Positions 22,606 through 34,333 of a DNA stretch of 64,000 bases are shown here, in pieces; within the stretch, counting starts at the first letter, position 1, and every line of letters starts with the position of its first letter. The notes under the pieces were generated by a model that saw only the letters and a program-made list of their open reading frames with translations, searched no databases and was not told where the DNA came from. The stretch covers positions 5,410,001 through 5,474,000 of the forward strand of contig JAEMBT020000002.1 of NCBI GenBank assembly GCA_018873245.2. Direction: 5' to 3'. Source of the stretch: Archegozetes longisetosus. Lineage: Eukaryota; Arthropoda; Arachnida; Sarcoptiformes; Trhypochthoniidae. The position numbers and the translations under genes were made by a program.

Positions 22606-23602
22606 TCAACGCAAGTTATTAAAATCAAAATATTTTTGGTAAGTCAGCCAAAGAAAAATTCCGATAACATTAAATCCGCTGAAAATCCACCCAGAAATAG
22701 CTAACAGAAGCCAAATACTGCTGACCCCATAATCACATCCACTTTCATCATTGCTATTACCACAATTATCGATTTGATCGCATCGAAGTCCATTATGAAT
22801 ACAACGAGAATTATCACAATTGAAATATCCGTCACCACAACTGCCTATTCAGACAAAACGCGAATATGGGTTAAATTTTAACTTTACAAAAGATATGTCT
22901 GGAAAGCAAACAAAAATATTATAAAAGGTATTTTACCTGAAGTATCGATAGGACGATAGGCAGTGAAGTGTACTTCAAAGCCTTTACCACTTTGTGGTTC
23001 TTTCAGATTAGCAGTGATAAACTTGACCACTATATCGTTATCACTTGTTTCTGTTGAGAAATCTTCTCTGCCGCTTGATGTTATATTGTATTGTACTGTT
23101 TTGTTTAATATTATCACCAGTTCGTCTTTGTCCGTAGAACATGGAGGCACTGGTCGAAATGATGCATATTTTATAACTGCTGTCAAACCATAGCCAGTCG
23201 GAGATTTAACCGTTACCTCACATTTACCTTCAAGTGTATCAATTTTAAATTCATTATCAAAATCAAGACTAAGCATGTTTTTAAAGTTAAATTTTGAATT
23301 TACAATATTGAAAAGACACAAAATTTTAAAGTTTTTTGAATGGTCATTTTGTATAAAATCCTACCATTATTAGGAAATTCACTTTTATAAGCGCGTAGAG
23401 TTGCCACTGAAGTGCACGACTCTTTTCCTAATGTTATTATAGCTGAACTTCCAGAAGATGGTTCTTTTTTAGCATTTGTCACTACAGGCGCACAGTAAGA
23501 GTCCATATAATAGGTATCGTATGCACACAATGTCCTTATAATCTTATTCGAAATTAAGAAAATAATTAGAATTAGTATATTTGCTATATGGCTAAAAGTC
23601 AT
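22606..23602 (-). CDS. CUB-like / LDL-receptor class A type I membrane protein, copy 1
   Basis: Three exons: 23602-23365, 23227-22937 and 22844-22606, all junctions phase 1, product 255 residues. I start at ATG 23602, because the longer frame begins at GTG. Residues 1-25 are a signal peptide. A CUB-like domain follows, with LRAYKSEFPNNG joined across intron 1 to KCEVTVKSPTGYGL and a later PPCSTDKDELVI. This reproduces the CUB pattern of a Tyr/Phe-Pro-x-Asn turn, Cys, Pro-x-Gly and Cys...Asp-x-Leu. One complete LDLa module comes next (CGDGYFNC...CDQIDNCGNSNDESGC) with six cysteines and the acidic calcium site. A membrane helix (about 220-243) and a short tail end it. Probably a cell-surface binding protein; ligand unknown. 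Paralogue of the gene at 32029-32885. Confidence 0.8.
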
Positions 23603-25457
23603 GATTACTAACAAATGTCTGTTCACACAGACAAATGTTCAGTAATTAAGGCATCCGAAAATTTTAAAATATTTTGCCTTTCAGATAAAGCAAAAATCGT
23701 CTCTGATTGACCTTCAATTATATGGATATCGATTGATTGATTTTTGTACGACTGCTTTGAAAATTAAATTAAAAGCAAACACTAGCAAAGAATCAATGTT
23801 TGAGGTTTTCTTTGAAGGTTTTTGACCATCATTTCAATTTTTTAAAACTTTTTAAAAAGATTATTTGTTTAAAAAAAGATCAAACGTGAATTTTCATTCA
23901 CTTAGTCAATAAATTCTTCAAAAGATTAAGCATACAATAAAGATTGTATAGGAAAAAGTGAACAGGAAGAGCATTCCTAATCATTTTCATATAGTCTTGT
24001 TTTCAGCACTCTTGTCTACATTAGAGCTGTGATACCACTGTGATTTTAAGCAATGCGCCAAAATATGATAATTCCTATAGTGCAAAGAAAATGTTTGCAA
24101 GTTCTTCAACTTAATCAGATCATGTCATAATTATCTTGACATATCTTCTGTTCACCTGATTGTTGATCTTATAGTTTGAAGCCACTCAGAAAGCCCAGTT
24201 AACACTAGTTAATCAACATTTCTTACTGTTTCAAGTAGTCTCTGGAATACACTGCAACATAACGTTGCAGGTAGAGATACCAACTCTCCAGCTATACTCC
24301 GGAGTCTTTAGCTTTCAGGCAATGTGTCCAGCCTCTAGCTGCGGACTACTAATCTATCCTTTGGTGCCCCTTGGACTTTAAACTCAAAGGAAATAACTCT
24401 GAAAATAATGCTACTATCCCTTCCTTATGAAATTTTTTTCCAGCTTTCACTCGATAAAGTGTTGGCATCCTTAGTTGCAAGATTTCAAGGAAAAAATCAT
24501 TAAAACATGTTCTAATAGTTAATTCGTTGAGTGAGTTTGTTGTGTATTATGTTATTATACTATTGTACAAAATAAATGCTAGACTTGATGAATCTTAAAA
24601 ATCCCCAAAAGTATTGCGATGTTTGCACGAAAAGTCAATTTGAATGAAGGAAAAAGTTATCGTAGAAATAAATCTCTAGGTTACTCAATAAATTCAAAAC
24701 ATCATTTCGTAGAGTCATTGATGATGAGTAGATTTTTGCAAATGACATCAATTTTCTACAGCGTATTATTTTTCGTTTAATACCTATTTGTTTCATTAAA
24801 GAGTTTTTCACAACGTATTATTAATTGTTTATTAATTTCATTTATTTAAATTGAATATATATTATAAGTGCAAAGGAAGGGTGTGTTGAATGCCATGCAA
24901 ATGCTACTCATAGATAAGTTGTAAATATCCTGTGAAGTGCGTACAGACATATATGTATTTCAATGCCATTTGTTCAAAGTACGAATGTCATAAAAAATAT
25001 TAATTGCTCGTGTTATCAACTTTCTGCAAAAACGTTATTTACTCTTGAGAATATTTAGTTTTTGGTTAAGATACACTACACAAATATTATGTATATTTAT
25101 TGCATCGTAGTTTAGATATCACTTTATTTTTGGACTTTATGTAACTGTTTGTCTTTCGGAAAATTACGGGTTCGTTTGCGAATAACATTTTATATGGCCG
25201 GCATTTTTTCCGCAGAAAAAAGTTTATGATCAACTTTGTTTTCAAAAAAGTCTTCATTTGATTTAACCGAATTCTGAATAAGTGATAAGTCTGGCACTCG
25301 AAGTTGTGTGTTGTAAATGATCAAATTTATAAGACTAATGTGATATACTTTGATTATAAAGTAGAACTTTTTTGTGACCTATTATGGTATGACGTTCGAA
25401 AAATATTAACTCGGCATTTACTCCCTGCTCATTTTTCCAGAGAACAAATTTTTAAAA
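23603..25457. other. intergenic, AT-rich
   Basis: Between divergent genes on the minus and plus strands, so it probably holds both promoters. No repeat or RNA gene recognised. The plus frame at 25304-25519 overlaps the start of the next gene in another frame and is not credible. Confidence 0.4.
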
Positions 25458-26995
25458 ATGTTTTTAACAGTTCTACTATCAATTGTCTTGACTATAATTA
25501 TTGCTGCGATATTATCTAAAATACTATACTTGGTCTCATCGCTTAAAAGTGATCAACAACAAGTGAGTCGACAACTTTCGACTAATATTCAAGAAGAAAA
25601 GCCTTTATTAAGTGATCAAGTTATAACTGAATTCAAATCTGAGCAACTGAAACCAATATTCAAGAGGAGGAACCAGTATTCAATGAAGAAGTCACAAATC
25701 AGTTCAAAGTTGAAGAACAATCTGAACCCTTTATACAAGAAGAGAAGCCTATATTAAATGAAGAAGTATTAACACAATCCCAAAACGATGAACTATTTGA
25801 AGAATTAACTGAAGAAAAAGTAGATAATATTTCAAAAGACAGCTCTTATTCGGAAGCTATTGAAAGTTCATCAAATCATAGGGAGCCCAATAGTGAGAAA
25901 GAAACTGAAACACTTGTAGATGAAGAACAGCTAAGCGACTCATTAAGTGATTTATTGCAAACGGATAAGAATCAAAACTTGAATCATTTTAATAAATCGC
26001 GACCGAAGAAATCGAAGTCTAGGCCTTCTGTGAAGGTCATTTTTAGCGGGGATTCAAATGAAAATTGCCTCGACTTAGACGAAGATTCAGTGACTAAAAA
26101 AGCTCGAGAAATAGTGGAAGGTTTGTTTGTGCGCATCGACTCTCAAGGTAATAAAATTGATATCGAGAATAAAAGTCATAATAAAACTGAAGTTATGGAA
26201 GAATTTACTGAACAAAATGAAGAAAAAAAGACAACCAGAAAAGTTGTGATGAAGTATGAATCGAGTTTTAATGAAGAGAGTTTCGAAGAGATATCGACTG
26301 GAGAATATAAAAAGTTTGATGAGTTTTCAGATTATTTTTCGTTAGAAACTAAAAGACAAGAATTTATTAAAAAATGCGAGAATAAAAAGAATAAGTCCGA
26401 GTCAAATGATGTTGCACAGGACGAAAAAGGAGATGAAGATAATCAACATATCAGTGCAACTAATGCTGAAATGATTGATGAATTGTTTGCTAATCTGGTA
26501 GAAGATACTAAGGAAGAATTAGAAGAATTAGAAGAATTAGAAGAGTTGGAAAGTATTACACAATCAGAGTCACTCGAAGTTACAAAACAGGATAACACTG
26601 AATTGTCAGCTAATGAAAAAACTAACAAATTTAAATTATCACTTTCTAAAGTGTTACTGCCATCAGAGAAAAACTTGTCACCATCCAAATCACCTCTTAG
26701 CGCTACCATTGAGAGCGTGACTAAACCTCTTTTATCATCACCAACTCTGAGCAGGAAATCCCTGACGACACCTCCATCGCAAGAAGCTGAAGATGAGCAA
26801 ATATCCTCAGACCAACAAGAACTTAATAAGAGGATTAAGAGAATCAGTTTACCAGTGTTTGGATCGAGCCATAACTTACTGATTAATGAAATGAGAGAAA
26901 AACAATTTCAAATGTCTCTTAAGCCACAAAACTTAGACTTAAGCAATTCTCAAGAGGAATGTGATCAAAAGGAGAAACTTGTGACAGATTTGTAA
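25458..26995 (+). CDS. unknown acidic protein with N-terminal membrane anchor; frameshifted
   Basis: The frame starting at 25458 encodes one hydrophobic helix (about residues 3-30) followed by Gln/Glu/Lys-rich sequence. It runs out of sense near 25650-25665. From there another frame, open to a stop at 26995, carries on the same protein. The sentence NIQEEKPLLSDQV in the first frame is followed by NIQEEEPVFNEEV and IQEEKPILNEEV in the second: three copies of a roughly 25-residue acidic repeat that straddle the shift. No GT-AG intron fits, so a single-base indel (assembly error or real mutation) is the simplest reading. The rest (about 440 residues) is Ser/Glu/Lys-rich and disordered, with a (E-E-L)n run at about 26510-26550 and a Ser-Pro-rich stretch. 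Signal-anchor topology is likely; function unknown. Confidence 0.6.
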
Positions 26996-27600
26996 CCTTC
27001 ATATAATCGTTATTATCGCAATTTTTCTTAAATGTTTATTTCCATATATTATTTGATAAATTATAAAACTTTTAAATATTTTAAGTAACAATATTGTTTA
27101 TTGAACAAAAGTCTGAGTGAAAAACTTGTCAACTGAAATGCGACTAAATTTTGAAGTCGTTTTCTGCTTTTAATTATAGTTAGTATTATATATAATATCT
27201 TGTACTATTAAGCCACCTGAATTTTGCACATTTTGCTTAACTACAAGCTGAAAGACAAACATGAGTCACATTTCCACTGATAATTCCTTCTCTATATCTT
27301 ATTTATTTGCTATAAAAATTGATTTTGTAGAAGCAGATCCGTTTTCTACCGGGTGAGTGGGATAAAGTGCTATCTGTAATGTCATATCAATTAGAGAAAG
27401 TACTTTATAACACCTACTTCAACATCTATTTAAGATATTCTAAGAAAGAGAACAAACTAGATAAAAGTATCAAAGCATTTATACTATCAAATGCTTCATA
27501 ACGAATATCTTTTATTTTAAATAGTTTTATGTAACATAATTGCAGTAATTTTATCAAATTTAATCAGAAGCGATTTATTAATACTGAAATGTTAGTTTAA
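26996..27600. other. intergenic
   Basis: 3' flank of the acidic-protein gene. No repeat or gene noted. Confidence 0.4.
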
Positions 27601-28153
27601 AGACCACGATTTTTGGGTAAAACCCGAATTTTCCCGATAATTCCTGCCGATTTTAGCTAATATGTTTTCGAGTAAAATCCAAAAATCCCCGAAAATTCCT
27701 AATTTTAGAAGTATGAAATCCCTAACTTATAAATAAAAAAGTCCTCAAAAGTACACGTGATTTTGTTTTGATAGATATTTATCTTGATATTTATGATAAA
27801 TAAAAGCAAATAAATATGTCTATTAGATCTAATTTGTCAATAGTTGCTCTTAATTTATTATGCATTACATTTGGAAGTTTAGACGCTGAAAGATCTTTTA
27901 GCAAATTTCGTAATGTTTTAACTTTCAAACGGACTAAACTTTATCTTGAAAACCTCAAAAGATCTACTATATTATATTTGAATGGTGATATCAAATGTCA
28001 TTTTTCTAATTATTAGTCAAACTAATTGTACATGTAGTTACAATTGAATCAATAAAATTTTTATGAAACGAAAACTCGAAATTTACTTTTAAAATTAACA
28101 CCCGAAAAGACCCGCCGAATTTCGTTAAAAGTAACGCCCGAAAATCGTGGTCT
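27601..28153 (+). mobile_element. hAT-type element remnant
   Basis: Terminal inverted repeats AGACCACGATTTTTGGG (left) and AGACCACGATTTTCGGG (right, minus strand) bound a 553 bp insert that encodes a hAT dimerisation domain. I could not find a perfect 8-bp target duplication at either end. Internally deleted and non-autonomous. Confidence 0.75.
27816..28016 (+). pseudogene. hAT transposase C-terminal dimerisation domain fragment
   Basis: 66 codons match the hATC region: ALNLLCITFGSLDAERSFSK corresponds to the family's alpha-helix and Ser-x-x-x-Glu-Arg-x-Phe-Ser motif, followed by LTFKRTKLYLENLKR and a hydrophobic strand. The upstream RNase-H-like catalytic region is absent. Confidence 0.8.
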
Positions 28154-28784
28154 CTATGCTAGTTAGACAAGTTTTTGTGTTGGCATTCCTATTGTATTCA
28201 TCTACTATTATTTGCTACTTTACATTTTAGCAGTCAGAGTAAAAATCGACTGTTTCTCAGCTGAAAGCATTTCACTTTAACGAAATACTGGTTAAAAGTC
28301 GCCCCTATATGACAAAACGTACGCGAGATGTATTATTTGATTCTGTATTGTATTATATCTATGTTTTGAGTTAAATTTAGATCTATTCTGTAATTTAGTT
28401 GAATTATCTATTTAAGTTATTAAATTTCGGATTTATCTTATGTTGCATTTTCGTAAAAGTTTATAATTTTCAACCTAGAAGTCAAATTAATTGTATTGTA
28501 ATCGATTGTAATAAACGCGTGTTCAATAGTGAACTAAAACCAATATTTTGTCCAAGAAGTGAGTAAAACTTGTTTTTCAAATTGTTACAGTCACTGTAAT
28601 TAGAAACTGGGAGTTGTTATTAAAGTAACCTTTTCTGTAGAACACATATGATTGTAACAAATTAAACAAATTATTAAAGCTCAAAATTTATTAATGGAAA
28701 CAGTCAATCAATGATTGAAAACGATCACCTAATAGATTGTCAAATTTTAGGGTTTACTAAAATAAAACTTTGATGAGTTATGCG
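28154..28784. other. intergenic, nothing recognised
   Basis: AT-rich spacer between two mobile elements. Confidence 0.4.
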
Positions 28785-29107
28785 CCAGAGTATATATGTT
28801 ACGACGATAGTCGGAAATCGTGGAATACTGACACTAAATATTGAATGCCGGCATTCCACGGGCCAGTCGTGGAAAGTCGAAAACAAGTTATAATTCTTAC
28901 TTTCAATAACTCATTTTATTGAATGCCAGTATTCAATGACTTTATTTATTGAATGCTAGAAATGGAATTAAAAGTTAAATCATATTCTTTTCTTATATAA
29001 CTTCATTTATTTGAACACGAATTGCTATTGTGACAATGAGTTACGAAGATTTTTTTATCTACAAATGTATCCCTTTGAATAATAGTTTTTCAGCGCAATA
29101 TAACATA

Positions 29108-29653
29108 CAGAGCATTACTAGTCTCAGGATTTTTTTGCAAAATTTTAATTCTTTAATGTTTTTCAATCAACTTTTTCTTATGTTCGAAGTACTCTCCACT
29201 TGACTTAACAGCCAAATCTTTTTACGAGACTATTAAAGGCTTTCAAGACCATCTTTGACATCAATCTCAAAGCCACGTCATATGCATTATGTAAAGCTTT
29301 TTCATCTTCAAAACGATGTCCTCTTAATCGCAGTTTTAAATTTGGGAGCACATAGAAGTCACTGAGAGCTACGTTGGGACTATAGGGTGGGCGGGTAAGA
29401 TTTCGATTCTGTGCTTTCATTAACTCTGACGAAATATTTAATAACACATATCTGTTCGAAATTTGATTGTGAAGTCATTCTGTCAAGTCCTGACCAATAG
29501 TGACTTCAACAAACATTCATAACTGTTTTAAGGAAATGAAATTTATGTGCCTAATAAGTAATATGCTGTGTAATGTAATTATGAAATTTCGTAAAAATAG
29601 GTGCAGTATAGCCTTATTTACCACTAAAATCCCGAAACCTTAGTAACGCTCTG
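29108..29653 (-). mobile_element. internally deleted mariner element nested in foldback
   Basis: Ends CAGAGCATTACTAGTCTCAGG (left) and CAGAGCGTTACTAAGG (right, minus strand) form the inverted repeats, followed on both sides by a GGATTTT motif. It holds only the 3' part of a mariner transposase. TA precedes the left end (29106-29107); the right flank is CATA, so the duplication is imperfect. Confidence 0.7.
29205..29447 (-). pseudogene. mariner transposase C-terminal fragment
   Basis: About 70 codons of mariner family sequence: PPYSPNVALSDFYVLPNLK corresponds to the PPYSPDLAPxDxxLF block with the third catalytic Asp (D in ALSDF). LRGHRFEDEKALHNA matches the helix that follows. The nearby stop at 29205 closes the frame at LVKRFGC. 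Upstream catalytic residues are missing. Confidence 0.8.
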
Positions 29654-29825
29654 CATATTTCCAGCATTCAATAAGTAAAGCTATTGAATGCTGGTATTCG
29701 ATAAGTTATCGAAAGTAAGATTTCATAACTTCTTTCCGACTTTCTACGATTGACCCGTGGAATGCCGGCATTCAATATATAGTGCTAGCATCTCATGATT
29801 TCCGACTTTTGTTATAACATATATT

Positions 29826-32028
29826 TCTAAATTGTCAGTTTCTAATTTTAGTGATAGTAACTTGACTCTGTAGTTCTCAACCTTTTTCATACTGCATATC
29901 ACTAAAACATACCTAAAAATATTGCGTACCACCACCAAATAATTCTTATAGCTTTAGTTTATTTCAAAGTTAAAATTCTTAACAAATATAATGATAATAT
30001 CGGTCTTTCAATTAGTTTTCGACCTCTTTATATGTTGAAATCAATGGATTATAAGCCGAGAACTTATTTACTGGTCTGATATGTTTGAGAATACATGCAT
30101 TAATTAGAAATTTATGACTTTTGATCCACAAAATAATCGGTTTTAGAGTTGACATTGGTTAAACATAGTTTGAAGTCATTTTTGACACTTGAAGCATTCT
30201 ATCTTCTGTACGTTTTTGAAAAATTTAGATAACGAAAGGGCTTATAAAAAAAGTTAAAATTTTTTGAAATATTGAGTAATTGATGCAGTCATAGATTCTT
30301 TTACTATCAAAATTCTTGTCATAAGTTTTATCACCAAAAATATTAAGCTGAGTCTAGAGCAGTGCAATCATATGCAATGATTGTCATCATACGATCATTG
30401 TTCATGCTATGGATAAAAGCATCGCTTGAAATTTGTCTTCAGGAGACGTCTCTCGTCTCCTGAAAAGGAGTTGAACTTATTCTAACTTTACGCAACGATT
30501 TTGATATAACAACCAATAAAAAAAAAGTTTTAATTCATTGACAACATCAAAATAAATAATTATATGAGGTGGCCCTAAAGTTTCTACATCATATGTTTAA
30601 GTGCGATGTCTTAATGTTGTGAACAAGGGTTGCATGCAATTTATCACATGAAACTTTACTGACGACCTCATTGCGTTACGTCGCATCGCGTCGCATGAAA
30701 TTTACACAGCTCTGAATTTTGCTTTAGAGTTTACAAATAAGATATCAGATAAGAGTTTTTAATCTCATAAATTTAGTGAGTAATGAATTTTCTCTTTGAG
30801 GTATTCAATAAGATTTAGGCCCTTTTATATATAAAAATTTTCAAAAGCGTACAGAAAACAGTAAAATTTAATGCTTTATTTAGTTTATGCTAGTATTGAC
30901 TGAAGTAGAAGAGAAAATACAATTCTGCATAAATAAGTTGAAAGGAAAAGAAGGAGGTAACGAACAGCTAATTTTAAAAGTTTTATAAAAAAAATTTGAA
31001 AAATATCTCTCAATTTTGATGTTCCCCTTAAATCTAACATTTTTGTATGACTATTGTGCATAAGCTCTGTAGTGTACCACCGTCCCAGAAACGTTGCATT
31101 AACTGAATCCTGTTGACCGTTATTCTCAAATTGTAAATCTTTAGAAAATATGTCAAAAACTAACATAAATTACTTGAGGTTAGTTTTATTTAGCCCATCG
31201 AAAGCCAAATTCAAGCACGAATTGAAAGCTATCAAATAATTTGGTTCAAACCAAATTGTTTGCAGATCAAATTCAAGTTTAGACAAGAAACCAAGTCCAA
31301 ATTAAGTGAAATAGAAACCTCAAAAGCAAAATAACTGGACTTGAAATATTGCTTTGGTTTATGCAGCTACAGTGCTTTATTTGCATAACAATCATATGCG
31401 TATGCATTGTAAAAGCTGCGCATTCAGTTGATTGATCACAAGTATGATTCTAATTACAACTACTTCCTAATAAGTATAACATGAGTGCCGCACATCCGCT
31501 TATAATTATTTGTAATGGATTTTTATACCATTCAAATCGATATCATTTTATCCATGAGCTACGAGTTGATGCAAACAGTTCTAGTTGTGGACTTAGCTCG
31601 AGTTATGTATCAGATTCGCTAATGCGTTTTCATGCAAATTCTTCTATAAGTCCAATTCAGAATTTTCTCATGAATAGCGAGTAATCGATCAGAGAAGACA
31701 TAACTTATTTGAGTTGAACTTTAACCAAAGTTGAAGATTGTTTAGTATTTAATTTAATTTCTAATTTTGAGTCGATTTGGAAATGTTTGAATTCTAGATT
31801 GGATTCCAATACTAGTGTTAGTCTGATTCTTCTATCGCTAATACACATGACCTCAGATTGCATTGATGTGGAAATAATGAAAGATAATTAAATGAGAGCA
31901 AATGCTATATTATTTAATATCGTATCAGTGATATAATTTGGTTGGGATCTTGATAAAAATGTATACTTTATAAGTTATGGACAACTATTTCAATATAAGC
32001 GCACAAATTGAATAAGTAAAACGTTTGA
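29826..32028. other. intergenic, AT-rich
   Basis: Mostly featureless. A perfect 11-bp-arm hairpin lies at 30438-30464. A minus-strand frame at 30885-31166 (93 codons) has mixed composition without a recognised motif and is not called. The start of the plus-strand CUB/LDLa gene follows. Confidence 0.4.
30438..30464. repeat. perfect short hairpin
   Basis: TTCAGGAGACG at 30438-30448 pairs with CGTCTCCTGAA at 30454-30464 around a 5-base loop (TCTCT). It is GC-rich in an AT-rich setting. Could be the core of a structured RNA or a chance palindrome. Confidence 0.6.
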
Positions 32029-32885
32029 ATGTTTGATATAATAATGAAATATAAATTTCTAATAATAATAAATCTATTACGAATTCACGTAACTCATGTG
32101 ATGGCCAACTATGAGCTCTATTATATGGATGATAATAGCTTTTGTCGACGAAACGGAACTGTTATCTATATTGGGCAAGAGGCCTATAAGTCAACAATAA
32201 TTCTTCGCGCTATACAATCATCTAGTGATTATAGATCTTCATTGAAGTGCAGTCTTGTCGTTAGATCTCCATCAAATTTTGGCATCATTGTCACAAAAAG
32301 GATGGTAATCTAGAATGTATAGTATAAGATTGAATTATTTATTGATTAACTTTTGTATTTCAGATTAATTTACGTAAATTTTCAATAACTGAAAATCAAA
32401 TAAGCAATAAAAAGATTAATAATCCTATTAATGATGAATTGATTGTAAGATTTGGTAAAAGTGATATAAAATCCTTTACTGGATTCGACTCTAAAGAAAC
32501 CATTTATGCAACTGATGGTGAGAAAAGTGATGTTTTGGTGACATTTCTGACTTCTCCTTCAAAAGAGTCAACAGTAGGCAAAAATTTTGAACTTATTTTT
32601 ACGACATACTCAAGTACTGATAGCAATGATCAATGCGTTGATAATGATTGGTTCAATTGTGGTGATCAGAGGTGTGTTCGACAGAATCTGATCTGTGATA
32701 CTATAAGTAACTGTGTTTCATCTGTAGACGAAGATGACCACAAATGCGGCAAATGGTATGCGAATCATAAACAGTTGTTTTGGGCTTTTTTCATAACTGG
32801 TTGGGCTATTTCCACATTCTTTATAATACTAACTCTTATACTTTGTGTTATTTGCAGGAAAAATGTTTTAGGATTCTGCTTCTGA
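32029..32885 (+). CDS. CUB-like / LDL-receptor class A type I membrane protein, copy 2
   Basis: Two exons, 32029-32304 and 32364-32885, joined in phase 0 across a 59-nt intron that starts GTAATC and ends TTTGTATTTCAG; product 265 residues. A signal peptide (about 1-25, alternative start at Met6) is followed by a CUB-like domain with the same series as copy 1: YYMDDNSFC, ILRAIQSSSDYRSSLKC, VRSPSNFGI, NDELIVRFG and VGKNFELIFTTY. The LDLa module (CVDNDWFNC...CDTISNCVSSVDEDDHKC) keeps six cysteines and acidic residues near the calcium site. A membrane helix (about 228-254) and a short Cys-containing tail end it. The intron between CUB and LDLa in copy 1 is absent, and the first intron has another phase and position. 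Function unknown. Confidence 0.8.
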
Positions 32886-34139
32886 AAATTCTAAAATTAT
32901 TTACTTTTTTGCATTAGTTATGGTTATAAAGAATGATTACATAATGGAAACTTTAGAATATTTGAAGCGCGTCTTTACTCAAAAGTATATTAAATTGCGA
33001 TTAGTTTGATTAAACAACAATGGCTGAGCCAGTAGGGCTTTCAGATGCTTGAGCGCTCCTAATTCAAATCTGTCGCTAACTTGACGCAAAAAGTTGTATA
33101 TTTTCGAATGTTAACTTTTCTTAATTTGCTGTAATATTTGCTACAAAATTGATTATAATTCAGGTTTTAAACTATTACACAATAGTTTCTAAATGAAAAA
33201 TATATATTTAATCGAAATGAATATAGTGTGCATAAGTTCCAAACTCAGACTTGTGCACTCCCACTCGAAATTGTCTGGCCACTGATGAAAAATGTTATTT
33301 GCTTTGTTTGTATTGCAACCAATAAAACACCTATACATATAGTTTGCGTAATATATGATCACTTAATCAAATTTATCATGTTTGTATACTTGACTTGTTT
33401 TATAAAGAAAAAACAAATAAAAATTTTAAACTGACCAGTTATGTGATATCTGTGTCTTTCACTCGTAAAGCACATACAAACACAATTGTGAGACTTTATT
33501 TTGAAACAATATAACCGGGACATTGATTATTGAATTTTTGAAGAGTTTTTATGACAAATTAGAGGTATTTGCTCCAAAAGTAACTTGAAATGCAATCTTA
33601 TCTTTGAACTGCATCTCAATGTGTTTCACTTCGCTTCAGTACATTATCAAACGATTATTGCTTTGAAAATCAAAATTGCAATTAAAACATAATTACATTT
33701 TAAGTGTTTTGCTTCATCACAAGTGCTCCACTTTTTATGACTATAAGAATTGTAATCAAAATATATTTGACTATTCTAAGATTAGATCTTTTTCAATATT
33801 TTGATTAAATAAAAATTTCACTTAGTGATTAAAAAATGTTTTAAAAGTTAGTGTCTCAAATAAAAATGTACAAAACAAGACCAGAATCTATTTTGCTTAT
33901 TTTCGGTGCAATATCTCAGCTGAATGTTGGATATATCGTCGATAATGTGCTGAAAAATTCAAGATCTGTGGCAAACGTGAAGTGATTTCATAGAAAAACT
34001 AATTATTTGATTAACAAAATCAGTAAGTAATTAAGAACTTTATAACGAATTCACGTAATGTCTGAAAGGTTGAATCGTAATTTAAATAGAGTTTTATCAT
34101 AGATAAGAAAAGCGATTCTTGAAAACTTAGTTTTAGTTC
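32886..34139. other. intergenic
   Basis: 3' flank of copy 2. The plus frame at 33228-33434 is Cys/hydrophobic-rich without other support. Nothing else was noted. Confidence 0.4.
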
Positions 34140-34141
34140 TA

Positions 34142-34333
34142 CAGTAAAACCTGTCTAACTTGAACATGCAATCAAGTGACTCTTAAAATGAATAGCAATT
34201 AAGTCATATTCCTCTGTGGGTCTCTTAAATTGTTTCTACTAACCACTTAAGTTCATTTGAAAATTGTACAGATTTTATTGTATTGCTTATCTGATATGTA
34301 TTAATAGTATAGCGACATTAACAAAGTTTACTG
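34142..34333. mobile_element. pogo/Tigger-like MITE, 192 bp
   Basis: The left end CAGTAAAACCTGTCTAACTT and the right end, read on the minus strand, CAGTAAACTTTGTTAATG share the CAGTAAA start typical of pogo/Tigger-group termini. TA flanks both ends (34140-34141, 34334-34335). No coding content. Confidence 0.65.

Larger units (their letters stand above)
28785..29825. mobile_element. large foldback element carrying a nested mariner
   Basis: The outer arms are about 180 bp (left 28785-28967, right 29656-29825). They share TATTGAATGCCGGCATTCCACGG, a GAAAGTCG block and repeated TATTGAATGC motifs; the block motif TTGAATGC(C/T)(G/A)G recurs about three times per arm. A separate, smaller inverted-repeat element with mariner coding sequence sits in the loop. 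Confidence 0.75.

Noticed and set aside
30885-31166. 93-codon minus-strand frame
   Set aside because: Begins with ordinary-looking soluble sequence, then a hydrophobic run, but no splice partners, motif or composition support was found.
33228-33434. Cys/hydrophobic 68-codon plus frame downstream of CUB/LDLa copy 2
   Set aside because: No homology to the CUB/LDLa module, no splice sites linking it to that gene.
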